A stretch of 64,000 nucleotides of DNA, taken from the NCBI GenBank assembly GCA_009760855.2, contig WPIO01000091.1:907001-971000 (forward strand), in the 5' to 3' direction. Below are positions 1 to 9,998 of the stretch, piece after piece. Under the pieces are notes generated by a model. It did no database searches. It was not told where the DNA came from and worked only from the letters and a program-made list of their open reading frames with translations. Position 1 is the stretch's first letter. Each line of letters opens with the position of its first letter. This stretch comes from Cristatella mucedo (Eukaryota; Bryozoa; Phylactolaemata; Cristatellidae). A program made the position numbers and the translations under genes.

Positions 1-104
1 TGTGACGCAGACGACGAGTGTCACAAGGAAGCTAGGATGCTGGGAAATTCAATGGAGCTTGTATTGGATAAGCCACACATATAATTATAATATAAAAAAT
101 ATAA

Positions 105-205
105 GTCATTTGCATAGAACCAAATCTCTATCCAGGTGCTTCACATATGCCTCAGGGTTTAAGCCTGCGACCTCGGTCACCATAGTTAACTTAACCCCAG
201 GGTAG
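105..205 (-). repeat. SINE-2 copy, partial
   Basis: It contains the tail element (AATCTCTATCCAGGTGCTTCACATATGCCTCAGGG, interrupted) and part of the tRNA-like head with a degenerate B box. It lies just past the proposed 3' end of UNC80. The copy is eroded. Confidence 0.6.
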
Positions 206-377
206 CATACTGATAGAATGGCCGACATCATGGGCAGATTTCAGTACAATGGAGATGGCGACCGTGAACAACAAAATAGGTCAGCAAGTGGACAGAACTA
301 GCTTAGTCTCTCACCCCGCTTCTCAAAAAAAACATATGGTCAAAATGAGATTGGTGAAGTAAATGTTCAATTTTTGC

Positions 378-383
378 TTTATT
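378..383 (-). terminator. candidate poly(A) signal AATAAA
   Basis: The minus strand reads AATAAA here, about 400 nt past the proposed stop codon. A run of eight T follows about 45 nt further on, a plausible downstream U-rich element. It is consistent with the UNC80 transcript ending near 330-365. Such hexamers also occur by chance in AT-rich DNA. Confidence 0.3.
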
Positions 384-788
384 ACTCTGCCCCGCTTTCT
401 TCTTTGGGGTCATACATTAAGCTGGCTATCACTCCGTAGGTCGTTTTAAGTCTGCTATCCATCGTGTAGATTGTTACTGCTAAAGCACAAACCAGCTTGG
501 TGACCAGCCACATTCACTCGTGGACTAGAACATGAATGAACAGCAGCGGCAGCAGCAGCAGAAGCCATCCATTCAGATTGGCTCACCATTGCCAGCCCAC
601 TGGGCACTGAGTGCCGTGAAAGCACTTTTCAAAAGCTTCGGCTAACCTGGTCTCTCTGCATAGCTCTGCATCTCAAGTGGGACTTCTCTACAAGGACTCG
701 GGTGATTACTGCATACAACAGTGAGCAGCCTCGACTAGCTAGGCTAGGCCCTTCGTACCACGAACGGCGTTGAGGGAGGGACACTCGG

Positions 789-805
789 TCAACGTCTGGG
801 AGGAG
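789..805 (-). CDS. UNC80: UNC80 terminal exon, 5 codons plus stop (tentative)
   Basis: After a 77-nt intron with acceptor CGTGCTTGCAG, the in-phase frame reads APPRR and meets TGA at 789-791. This would end the protein soon after the last conserved helix, without the several-hundred-residue disordered tail of vertebrates. The other frames of this stretch do not fit the donor phase of exon 36. An AATAAA about 400 nt downstream supports a gene end here. The alternative is that the true next exon lies beyond position 1. Confidence 0.4.
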
Positions 806-882
806 CTGCAAGCACGGCAATTATGTGGAGACAGTCACACCACGACAAACAAAGATGCTTTCCAGTTAGCTTCGGTATTTAC

Positions 883-1021
883 CAGTGCCATTCTTTGACA
901 GGGCATAGCGCAACTTCTGAATTTCAGCTGAGAACTCTTTCAGGAGCTGAGTTCTATGAGGAAGCAGACGTGAGTAGCAGCTGCTCGATGAAGCAGCTGC
1001 AAGACGCTGCCTCACACGATG
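883..1021 (-). CDS. UNC80: UNC80 window exon 36
   Basis: 139 nt, phase 0 to 1 (acceptor GTCATTCAG, donor GTAAAT). It encodes HRVRQRLAAASSSSCYSRLL, PHRTQLLKEFSAEIQKLRYA, LSKNGT. The basic R.RL/F start and LL.EF..E...L..A correspond to the last ordered helix of UNC80. Vertebrates follow it with a long disordered tail. Confidence 0.88.
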
Positions 1022-1183
1022 CTGAATGACATACTCCTGATCACTGTCAAGTCGTTTGGGTAAAAACTAAAGCATGAAGAAGGCAGAAATAAGACAAACA
1101 AAACTCCTTTCTCACACTTACTGCAGCAGCACGAGTTACTTACGACAAGGCGACTCTCTCGATGATTAACAAGTGGGACATCG

Positions 1184-1185
<2 letters not shown>

Positions 1186-1238
<53 letters not shown>
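1186..1238. repeat. (AC)n microsatellite
   Basis: An uninterrupted dinucleotide tract of about 26 units in the intron between exons 35 and 36, 165 nt upstream of the exon 36 acceptor in transcript direction. Confidence 0.97.
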
Positions 1239-1243
<5 letters not shown>

Positions 1244-1408
1244 GTGCAATGTGACACGACCAAACAGATGGACTTTATGAAACTAATAGAACCATCTGGC
1301 TATGCTAGCGGGACTGGTGTTGCCGGTTTCGCTGTTGAATATCAAAGGTTCGACGGCCTAAACACACTCACCAACTATATCACAAAGAACAAAGCCCATA
1401 CAAAGTAC

Positions 1409-1497
1409 CTTGCCGATGATGTAACACTTGAGGTGAACAAATAAAGGATTGCGAACTGCCACCACGAAGTCCAAGAATTTCCATACAGTTAGCCGAC
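1409..1497 (-). CDS. UNC80: UNC80 window exon 35, WKFLDFVV
   Basis: 89 nt, entered with 2 nt and left in phase 0 (acceptor TATTTGCAG, donor GTACTT). It encodes RLTVWKFLDFVVAVRNPLFV then HLKCYIIGK. It matches the family's W.FLDF[IV]V..R.P[IL]FV.L..[FY]I..K helix pair almost without gaps. Confidence 0.94.
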
Positions 1498-2291
1498 CTG
1501 CAAATAAAATGGCCAAGGCACCTAAATAGGGAAATGGCACACAAAAATCACGCAAGTTTCTTGATGGGCCAGCAATGAAATGTCTGATTTGTTCAAGTGG
1601 AGCAGCCGAACAGTTCTTACGCATTGGCGCATTACATTACATTACGCATTACACCCGGCTACCCACAAAAATTCAGTCACACAAACACCGAGCAGCTAGC
1701 TAACTGGTTCTTAAGACGAGCTCTCAAAGATTTGTAAGAAACTGTTTGGTCACGTGGCAGGGCAAGTAGTTGCAGAAAACCCACAAGAGATTGAGCTAGA
1801 ACTTGATGCATGCTTATCTACTGCCAGTACACTCGCTATCCAGCCCCACAGAGGTATTCTAATCACCAAGCCTCTATGGCCTAGAATAGAGCGTCGGTCG
1901 CAATTTGGAACCAAGTTCGCTTATGGCGCTATACAAATGAATCATTTTTATTATTACAAGTCCTGCACATCCGCATCCCTGCTAGGGTGCTGCTGAGTTG
2001 TCTCCACATTCGAGACCCAGGTTCAATTTCCCAGACCTAGATGGAATGCTGGAGTTCCTTTTGAGTTGTAAAGTGTGGTTGCTAGCTAAGAACCAGTGGT
2101 TTTTATTTTATCACTTCCGAATAGCCTTACTGGGGGAAGAGGGCCTAAGATTAGCAGGTTTGTGCTCACAAATTGTGCAATTTTGCACAATTTGGGTTGC
2201 ACAATTTTTGCAGCGGTGGCCTGCAACCCTAGTAGGTGCCCCCAATTGTGCAGAAACAGCTGTGGCAAAACTATAAGCAACTAAATATATG

Positions 2292-2292
<1 letters not shown>

Positions 2293-2325
<33 letters not shown>

Positions 2326-2326
2326 C

Positions 2327-2353
<27 letters not shown>
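2293..2353. repeat. (TA)n tract with GC-capped inverted repeat
   Basis: About 60 bp of TA dinucleotides in the exon 34-35 intron, containing TATGCTATA on the left and TATAGCATA in the middle. These are mutual reverse complements, so the tract can fold into a cruciform. The rest of 1498-3342 holds only a short LINE tail near 2727. Confidence 0.9.
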
Positions 2354-2357
<4 letters not shown>

Positions 2358-2726
2358 GAGAAACTATAAATAAACTACTAACATGTAATTTCGAATTGCT
2401 TAAGCTCCCTGACCCTTCCCCAGTATTATTGCAATGACCAGCGATTGATTCTGGAATATCGCCTGCACAATACCACAGTCGGTATACAAATATCTTGACT
2501 ATGACTAAGAATTTTCCTGTCCTCGGATTTGATGTTTTTCATGGAGGCAGAGTAATATCTGCTGGCTCTGACAACATTATCACCACATGTTACACAGCAT
2601 AAGTACTAGAGGAGGAAAAATCCCAGGATATTTTGCAGGTTACACACAATGCAAAACGGCAACACGGTGTGAGCCACCAATGCAGTGGAAGGCAGAGACG
2701 TGACAGAAACTTAAAAACAATAATAA

Positions 2727-2800
2727 TATTACATTTCGATAGTGCCCTCAGAGAACTGAATCTCTTTACTGATGCTGCACATAAAGCATTACCAAATGAT
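2727..2800 (-). mobile_element. LINE family A 3' tail fragment
   Basis: It carries the reverse complement of the shared tail hairpin (AGTGCCCTCAGAGAAC then AATCTCTTTA) next to an AATAATAAT run. It is a tail-only, severely 5'-truncated insertion. Confidence 0.6.
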
Positions 2801-3342
2801 TGGTGGTAACACCCGCAAGCAATACGCACAGTGTCTGTAAGCATGTAAATGCACACGAAAGACGAATCACAGAGACCCGCCAAATGCTTAATAAACTGCT
2901 GAGTCTAAGCTTCTATACAAATTAACTTAACACATTCATGAACATTTCTGCGAGGGGGGCTTATTTATATTTCACGGTGCATGCATTCTTTGATAGCATG
3001 CATTCTTCTACGGCTGCTGGGTTGCTCGACTAGCTTCGGCACGGTTGCAGGCTTTGGAGTTGCCATGACAGCTTGTTACTCCAAGCTTAGAGCGGCTCTT
3101 AGCTAGTCGAACCACCGAGCGGCTTGTCTCAAGTCACGACCAAGAGCTGCTAAGGCTGAAGCTCATTGCCTAAAATGGTATCACCGAGTAGGCAAGCCCT
3201 TTTGGAGAAGGTCGAAATGGCCACTGACAAGCCTATGCCCTATCCATTCCAACCCTGGTCCAGCCTGTCGCTCGTCATGCTTTGTGCGTGCATTAGCTCC
3301 ATAGCGGTTGCAAGAACGTTCTTAGTAATCTGATCGACTTAC

Positions 3343-3441
3343 TTGGACTGGCCACTTGTGCTGCTTCTACGACACTTTGTGCAATGATCCACCAACTTCG
3401 ATCCAGCTGCTCCGGAAAGCATGTGGTGATGACTTTGAGAC
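3343..3441 (-). CDS. UNC80: UNC80 window exon 34
   Basis: 99 nt, entered with 2 nt and left with 1 nt (acceptor TTTCCCCCAG, donor GTAAGT). It encodes LKVITTCFPEQLDRSWWIIA, QSVVEAAQVASP. The LKVI..CF..QL...W[YW]... pattern is a clear UNC80 match. The three Trp/Tyr positions of the vertebrate motif are partly kept (WW). Confidence 0.92.
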
Positions 3442-4626
3442 CTGGGGGAAAATTCCGATGTACAATTCCGATGTACAGTTCCAATTCCGATGTACATATG
3501 CCTTTAAGCTACACACTCAAACATTCCGTCAACTCCTGCATGCATGCACTTACACTATAGCCTGTGGGCACAGCCTGTGTACTCTTCGACTTTGCATGCA
3601 GCTAGAACCTTGCAACGATGGCTGCAGCCAATTTAAATGTAATGCGATCCACTCAGCTCAGAATATGAAAACCTGCAGACTCATGCGTTGGCAATCAGCA
3701 ACAAGTGCCACGCACACTTTTTAGAGCAAAAGTGCCGCTGGCTAGTCAACACTAACTGGAAAATTGTGGCTGCAAGCCATGACGGATATGACTTGGATTT
3801 AACGAGACACAAATATGGAGCCCTCCACTGTGATCATGTCTATTTTGAGGTACAACACTTTTGCACTGTTGCTGATACTCTGGTCATGGAAAGGTAGCTT
3901 ATGATAAAAGCAGTCACAGACTGAATCAACGCAAGCAGTACACAACGTCAATAGTTTCACAAGGAGATAACAAGCCAGATATGAAAACAAAAATTCGATC
4001 GCATGTTCTCAAGTGACCGGTTATGAGTGTCTAAACAACAGATAAAAGGTATTTGTGTTAAGCGAGTTATACCATGCACACATAAGCTAGGAAACAAAAA
4101 AACCTTCTTAAGTCATTTACAGTAGTTCAAGGCATTAGTAGATCCTCAAAGATCAGTAGTGTGTCGTAATCTTAGAGCCCCCCTGCGAAAAAGGCATGTA
4201 TTTACATGATCAAACACACTTCTCTTTGCTTTTTGAAAAATAGTTTATTTGCTGACAATATTGGACATGTTTGTACTGTTTGACAAATCTTGACTCTGGC
4301 GGGGCTATACTGATCGATCAAACAGACAAAGCCTTTAAGTTCACTGGGTCACTTTCGGAAGATTTTGCCACAGCAGGCTTTTCATTTTCAAAACATGTTA
4401 AACGGCACATGCTCATAGGTCTGATCTGTGCACCCCGTGATGCCTCCACAATTCCTCTGTTGGAACTTCTTGCACAATATAGAGCGACTTTCAATGCACC
4501 GATGTGCAAGAAAAGTCTGGGTGCAACCAGCCGCATTGCAGTCAGCAAATGCCCGAGCACAAAAGTAGCGCGTGGTAGTTGCTAGAAAGGCATCGCTTAG
4601 AATTGGCTAGCCGGATGAGCACTTAC
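3442..4626 (-). other. UNC80 intron 33, no other feature seen
   Basis: Unique-looking intron sequence between exons 33 and 34. Small open frames occur on both strands, but none shows a family match or supported splice sites. Confidence 0.6.
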
Positions 4627-4859
4627 CGAGGAGTGCTGCCTTCTGCAGCAGCTCACTGCTGCTGCTGCTGCTGCCAGCTGTTGCTGAAGGGTGCTGCAGC
4701 TGGCTAGTATAATGGCTGCCACCAGTAGTGATGGATAAGGAAGAAGGACCGCCGCCGCCGCCGCTGCTAGGCAAACTGCCCACGGGCCGTAGTAAGGCGG
4801 CACATCTCGACTGTGGATTGAGACAAAGTAGCACGAAGCTCAGCATAAAAAGCACGTCA
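4627..4859 (-). CDS. UNC80: UNC80 window exon 33, Gly/Ser homopolymer exon
   Basis: 233 nt, entered with 1 nt and left with 1 nt (donor GTAAGT). It encodes DVLFMLSFVLLCLNPQSRCA, a variable stretch with five Gly and six Ser in runs (SLPSSGGGGGPSSLS, AGSSSSSSELL), then LQKAALLG. KAALLG joins LKVITTCF of exon 34 exactly as the family's QAAYLALKVI. The 3' end is secure. The 5' end could instead be 4810 (acceptor ATCCACAG). The GGC and AGC codon runs are nearly pure repeats, so length polymorphism is likely. Confidence 0.75.
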
Positions 4860-6425
4860 CTGGGCTGAAGACGTTGACATTCTAAAAAGAAAGAGCACGG
4901 GTAGCGTCCCGTTCAACAGCCATATATCCATAGAAAGCTGTGCCAAGCAGCCCTATTTTGAACCGTGTGGCTTGGGAGAACCACAAAGCATGAGGCTTGC
5001 TGGTGCTGGTTAGAAAAAAAGGTAAATTAAGTTCCATACGAGTAGCTGCTACATCCAGAGTGGAAATCTCGACCAGCTTACATATCAGTTTCCTTAATGA
5101 CAGAGACTAAATAGGCAGCAGGCCATCTGGACATCAACATGCCCTGAATGAGGGCACAGCTTCTGACTTGCTGGGGAGGGGGACGCCCGAGGCCATTAGT
5201 TAAATTTGCAACTTAAAAGGAAGAGCGCTTCTAGTGACGGCTGCCTCGACTAATCATGCAAAGGAATTGACTAGGAGTAAAATGCAGAATCCGTGTTATG
5301 TCTAGAATTTCCTCTTGCTAAGTCAATACAATGAAGTGTCATTCCATGATGTCGTGATATGCCCACTGAAATTACCTTCTCGAGGGTCTATTGCTAGTTT
5401 CATGCAACTTCTAACTCTTCTTGGACTCTCACAGTGAAACACCCATAAACGACCAGACGAATGCATATGTTCTGTCGAATAGTTTTCTTTGAGTACTGAT
5501 TTAGCCCTATGACAACTTGTCATATGAGTAAGTATGAGTGAGAATCGACACACAGTCTAACGACGACTAACGAGTTTGCTTCTCGGTTGTTACCAGTACT
5601 AGCAAAATGTGCTGCTCATGACTAGCACCCTACTTTACCAACAAGTGATCTAGATCTAGTGACGATGAGTTGCCGAAAGGTAGCAGGGTGCTGCACCAAT
5701 GAGTAAGGGGAAGGAACATGCACACACATGCTTTAGAAACGCTGAATTCGGCCTAACGTCGACAGCAAGTGCAAAGCCCACTTCAGATGAATCATCAATG
5801 GACATGTTGCCCTGTGTGGACCCTATCCAGTGCAATCACCCACATGCAATTTGAAAGCTACTTGTATCCATGAACTCCTCTTCACACCAAACAGCATGTC
5901 GAAATTCCAGGAAGCAAGAAATCGACAGGGGCATAAGTAGAGTGCACACCAGTTCACATTAGACAGGTACAAGGAGCATCAAGAACCATGGTGCCCCTAT
6001 AAGCTCAGTCTTGCAATAAATCGATGATGCATCGATGATGCGTTTCTGATGCATGCACACTGACAGAGATGCAAATGCATCGCACGACACAGCTCAGCTT
6101 GCCACCGGCGGCATTGCACGAGGATCGGAACAAGGCGTCCAGCGAACCTCTCTAACGCTCAGTCATTGCGCACACGATTGACAAGCCTATTTGCACACGA
6201 CAGCGGTCGAATGGGAGTGAATCAGAGGCTGCCAGTGAGCAGTTCTTTTTGCATGTGTGCAGTGCAGCACAGCCTCACTCGAGCACGGACCAGCTCCTTC
6301 TCGCTTGTACTTTCAGGGAATTAACAACGAATATTCTGACTCACGGAGCTTGATTAATAGCCGGCGGCTCGTACATACTGAGCGGCACGTGAAACTACTG
6401 GCCTGGAGCTGATTTTGAGGTTAAC
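4860..6425 (-). other. UNC80 intron 32, no other feature seen
   Basis: About 1.6 kb without a recognisable repeat family or conserved exon. The exon 32-33 region of the protein is variable in animals, so an extra small exon could be hidden here. Confidence 0.5.
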
Positions 6426-6681
6426 CTATTGCTGATCAAGCAGCAGCAACTCCTCCCTAGAGCTTCAGCGCCTCTAATATATTCGGCAAGCCGCGACGCC
6501 ACATGGACGCCGCTTGTTTTATCAGCACCTTCGTGCTTCTCCAGGCATTTGACACTGGTGTTCCAGTGTGAGCAAGCAAGCTGCTCCAAAGAGCCTTGGG
6601 CTGCGGCCTTTCCAACAGGCTGGCTGCATAGACTGTGGATCAGCAGTCTGGCCTCATGCCGGACCATGCTTGCCGGTGCCA
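6426..6681 (-). CDS. UNC80: UNC80 window exon 32 (tentative)
   Basis: 256 nt, entered with 2 nt and left with 2 nt (acceptor CCTCATTAG, donor GTTAAC). It encodes APASMVRHEARLLIHSLCSQ, then a segment without known match (EQLACSHWNTSVKCLEKHEG, VASRLAEYIRGAEALGR). The EARLLIHSL helix can be aligned to the family's PEVQLLLQTV helix. The rest would be an insertion at a naturally variable place. The opposite strand is also open here, so coding is not proven. Confidence 0.45.
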
Positions 6682-6787
6682 CTAATGAGGTCCACGGAAT
6701 TTACCCTAGGCAGTCATAGCTGACCCAACTGACTGAGCACATTGCAAGCGAGCCGAAGGAGCCACAATTCGCAAGAGTTAGCTGCAC

Positions 6788-6911
6788 CTTTGCGACATCC
6801 ACCAACTCGCAGACAAAGTGGCAAGAAGAAGTTGACCAGTACAGCCTCACTGTGATCGCCAAGCGGGAGCTGCACAGTCGACGAACACAGGTGCTCAAGG
6901 CCACCGACCTC
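6788..6911 (-). CDS. UNC80: UNC80 window exon 31
   Basis: 124 nt, phase 0 to 1 (acceptor CTCGTTGCAG, donor GTGCAG). It encodes EVGGLEHLCSSTVQLPLGDH, SEAVLVNFFLPLCLRVGGCR, K. The E.[ML]L.N.[LF][IL]P..L.VG.G pattern is clearly UNC80. The frame stays open for another 22 codons (to LGQL and a stop), so a longer exon using GTCAGT at 6733 is possible. I preferred 6788 because it joins exon 32 in frame. Confidence 0.8.
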
Positions 6912-7078
6912 CTGCAACGAGTAAAGAGTAACGGATTTGTAAAGAGCAATAGCAGCCAAAGGGCTAGGTTTAGGCACTACCAGCAAGGCTCGTTGGAGGT
7001 TCACACATTTCTGCATATGGTGGATGTGCAAGCATTGCTAACACAATAAGCATTGAGTAGAACTCCACTTATACTCAC

Positions 7079-7116
7079 ATCTTCTGAAGTTTTTGAGCTC
7101 ATGCAGCATACGAGAG
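7079..7116 (-). CDS. UNC80: UNC80 window exon 30 (38-nt exon)
   Basis: 38 nt, entered with 2 nt and left in phase 0 (acceptor GGTAATAG, donor GTGAGT). It encodes LVCCMSSKTSED, in place of the family's R-LVALQIQALKED helix. The donor is strong and both phases fit. The acceptor is weak and the sequence similarity modest. Confidence 0.6.
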
Positions 7117-7189
7117 CTATTACCACAGGTGGGCTCAATCAGTACAACTCACTCATCAGTACTCACTCCAGCCCCTAAGTTTTAAGCCC

Positions 7190-7345
7190 AGGGGTAAGGT
7201 GGTCGAATTTCAAGACTCAGATCGTGGGCTCGAGTCATGCAGCAGGCAATCCTCCATTGCCACTGCAAGTGGTGGTGGTGGTAGCTGCTAAGGCTCATCT
7301 GCTGCTATATAAATGAGGCTGCTGAAGCAGCTAACCCTTACTTGC
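7190..7345 (+). repeat. SINE-1 copy, diverged
   Basis: It contains a B-box-like GGGCTCGAGTC, then AGGCAATCC-TTGCC-CTGCAAGTGGTGGT and GCTAAGGCTC-CTGCT-TATATAAATGAGGCTG-TAAGCAGCTAA. These are the body and tail of the SINE-1 family in the same order as the fuller copy at 39475. The A box is weak. The rest of the 7117-8606 intron shows nothing recognisable. Confidence 0.65.
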
Positions 7346-8606
7346 TTTAAAACGTATGAAACGATGTACCATCACTTAACAGGTGATCGATCATCTGCCC
7401 ATTTTTTAAAGACTGCTCATAAGAAATCGCTGTACTAAAAAAGCATTTTCCAGCTTGACAAACCACTCCGATGAACGTGACCACGAGATGTGGCAGAAAC
7501 ATGAGACGACCACATTACCTTGATGACTATGCTCTCAGTAGGAGCACTGCATAGGAGCCTCTGTGGCTGTTCATTAAAACTTTCAGCGTTTTATGATTGG
7601 CGTGGTTTTGCAGAGCTTTTGCAGTTATTGCAGCTTGGTAGCTGACATGCCTTAGTTTTAAGCAGGAAATATGTTGCATAGCAGGTTTCATGGAACTCAG
7701 TGTACAAATAAAGCAGATGCCTATGGCGGCTTCCTACAGCCCGACAATGCAATACCTATGACAGCACACTGACTGGGCAGTAGCTAGGAAAAGTATATGA
7801 ATAACTTGCTAATGTTGTCAAAGATTTTTAGCGATTGACTCGCCGTTTCCCATTACGACGATAGTGGCCATCTGGGTGAGCTAACCACTAGTTTCACAAA
7901 TTCTTGAGTGTCAGTGCTAGGTTCGAATCCAATGGGATTCGAAGCCTGATGCTCACCATTATGATACCATGCGGTCCGTAATGTTTAGAAAGCATTTTGG
8001 GTTGGACGGTCACTTGAAGGGTTCACCAAAAAGTTATCTTGATGTCACAGAGCCAGCGCAACCCATCGCCAATGGCAAACGGCAATAAAAACGATTATGG
8101 GCAGCCAAGCTCTGCCCTAGCAGATTGCACGTTTAAAGCAATAAGGTTATGTACTTGTGACATAGCAATCAGGAATGACCTGCATAGGAGCCCTAAAAGT
8201 AGAATAACACGAGGGTACTGTGCTCCAAACCCTTCTAATCAGGCACAGAGCCTCGTGACACATCGTCTCCGCAGGTTTGTTAAAGTTATCCTTGTAGAAT
8301 CAGTGTAACACATTTTAAACATTAAGGAAAATAGGCAGGTTACTAGTGCTATTGCTGCATTTAGAGCTGAATATTTAAATAACATACTTAGGTGTAACTA
8401 AATATCCAATGGGGTTTCTAAAGCCTCCATAAATGACCGATCAGTGGTATTTAAACAATAAATAAAATCCATGCATTGCCACTGAAATCGTCAGCAATCG
8501 ACGCTCCCCTGGTGTACTGCATTTTCCAGCAAAGACATAGTCACACAAAACTATGGGTTCAGAGCAATTCCATAGCAATGCTTATGTCGACTACCATAAT
8601 AGTAAC

Positions 8607-8720
8607 CTAGCTTGACTGAGAAGTGAGTGGCAGTGGCCAACGTGGTGGTGGAGGTAGCCAGTGGCAATGGCCGCAGCACAGGCATTCGGCTTACGACAGA
8701 CGGCAGTGAAACCATTGAAT
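8607..8720 (-). CDS. UNC80: UNC80 window exon 29
   Basis: 114 nt, entered with 2 nt and left with 1 nt (donor GTTACT). It encodes DSMVSLPSVVSRMPVLRPLP then a Thr-rich stretch and HFSVKL. The SSV[AV]..[LM]P[LV]L[RH] part matches UNC80; the Thr run replaces the Pro/Ser loop of vertebrates. A better-looking acceptor 8 nt upstream (GTGTGCAG) is out of phase with exon 28, so the inner one (GCGTCAG) was chosen. Confidence 0.75.
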
Positions 8721-8884
8721 CTGACGCGCTGCACACAGTAGTCCACACAGACCTACCCCGGTGGCCAGGGCGTGGCTTGCAGCAAGCTTGGCTACAACAG
8801 AGCAGAACTCATGGTTTGGTGAACTGCAGGCACTCTGCCATTGGTCGGCGAGTCGGTGGTGTGCTAGGTTGGTGGTGCTGACAC

Positions 8885-8936
8885 CTGAGCTGGCGCCATC
8901 TTGCAGTACGATGCTGACGCATGTGTGGACAAGGTT
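8885..8936 (-). CDS. UNC80: UNC80 window exon 28 (52-nt exon)
   Basis: 52 nt, phase 0 to 1 (acceptor TTATTTCTGCAG, donor GTGTCA). It encodes NLVHTCVSIVLQDGASS, matching the family's helix Leu-Ile-x-x-Cys-Val-x-Leu-Val that follows FLPHLR. The frame stays open past the donor, so the 3' boundary depends on phase agreement with exon 29. Confidence 0.83.
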
Positions 8937-9227
8937 CTGCAGAAATAAGGCAGAATGCGCTCACTGAATGCGGACAAAAGTGCATTCAAAGAAACTGCTC
9001 TTTAACACTCTACTGCCATTAGCTTGGAAGGCTGTGCTCATTAAGATAAATACTCCGGTGTTACTAGGTAGCTGTAGGCAGCTGTTTGAAATTCGAGTGA
9101 GCAAAGGACGAGTGACGAGTGACCGGCATTTTGTTTGTCGAGAAAACATAACGAACAAGAATAGACAAAGCGGATATCTCTCGATCGAGTGACTTAAAGT
9201 CACTTGCCCACTGACACTGCATACAAT

Positions 9228-9365
9228 ATATAATTTATTTGTATAGCGCCCCAAGAGAACTTAATCTATTCAGGCGGTTCACATATACCTCGGGGCTCGA
9301 GCCCACAACCTCAGCCAGACCTTGGTCGGGGCGAGCACCTTAACCACTGGACCAAACCAGCGCGT
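9228..9365 (-). repeat. SINE-2 copy
   Basis: A nearly full copy on the minus strand: a tRNA-like head (TGGTTTGGTCCAGTGGTTAA as A box, GGGCTCGAGCCC around the B box) followed by the tail hairpin AAGCGCCTGAATAG / CTTGGGGCGCT in family form. It ends at TAAATTATATATTG. Confidence 0.85.
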
Positions 9366-9724
9366 GCAGATAATCCACAAAATTAATGGGACCTATGCAT
9401 TAGATAGAGCCCGAAAGTACTAGACATGCTGTACAACTGAAATGTATGTATACGTGCCTATCTTTATTGGGGCACAAGTTTGAAAATAGGAGCCTCTCGA
9501 AGGCTGCTTTTCAGAGACAGGGTTTTCAAAGAAATAGCAAGTCAGGCCATAGTATAAGTCAGACTTCTAGATTCACGGTCTGATGCAATGCAAAATGGTT
9601 TGTTGCTAGGTAAGTATTCCATCAGCACTAGCTAAAGAATCAGTCTAAAGAAGCAATTATATACAAGTGACACTAAGATAAGCAAGAGGTGCAAGACAAA
9701 AGTGGCCCTTGCAAGCACGTGATG

Positions 9725-9796
<72 letters not shown>

Positions 9797-9831
9797 ACTA
9801 TGTAACATATATATATATATAAACACTATGT

Positions 9832-9862
<31 letters not shown>
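9725..9862. repeat. (TA)n array with embedded 14-bp duplication
   Basis: A TA tract of about 70 bp followed by two copies of AAACACTATGTAAC separated by TA units, then more TA up to the start of the adjacent SINE-2. The SINE tail probably seeded the TA expansion, and the unit containing ACACTATG was then duplicated within it. Confidence 0.92.
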
Positions 9863-9864
<2 letters not shown>

Positions 9865-9865
<1 letters not shown>

Positions 9866-9998
9866 CTATTTGTATAATGACATAAGAAAACTTAATCTCT
9901 ATTCAGGCACTTCACACATGCCACAGGGCTCAAACTCACGACCTCTGCCAGACCTTGGTCGAGGCAAGCGCCTTAATCAGTCTGCCAAACCAGTGCGG
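9865..9998 (-). repeat. SINE-2 copy adjoining (TA)n
   Basis: A minus-strand SINE-2: the tail with CTATTCAGGCACTTCACA comes first in plus coordinates, then the head with its CGACCTCTGCCAGACCTTGG palindrome-like arm. Its AT-rich 3' end merges with the TA array at 9725-9862. It lies in the 8937-11381 intron, which holds nothing else I recognise. Confidence 0.8.

Noticed and set aside
629-820. Minus-strand frame after the acceptor at 806, continuing LLPDVDRVSLPQRRSW to a GTTAGC donor, as a further UNC80 exon
   Set aside because: This frame starts in phase 0, but exon 36 ends in phase 1. The compatible frame hits TGA after five codons. I kept the short terminal exon instead.
1631-1652. ATTACATTACATTACGC near exon 35 as a LINE B tail
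   Set aside because: It resembles the ACATTACATTACA end of LINE B, but without any adjoining LINE sequence 20 bp of simple repeat is not enough.
6714-6787. Extension of exon 31 through ELWLLRLACNVLS
   Set aside because: It resembles the next family helix, but its possible donors leave a phase that fits no later exon. Kept only as an alternative in the exon 31 entry.
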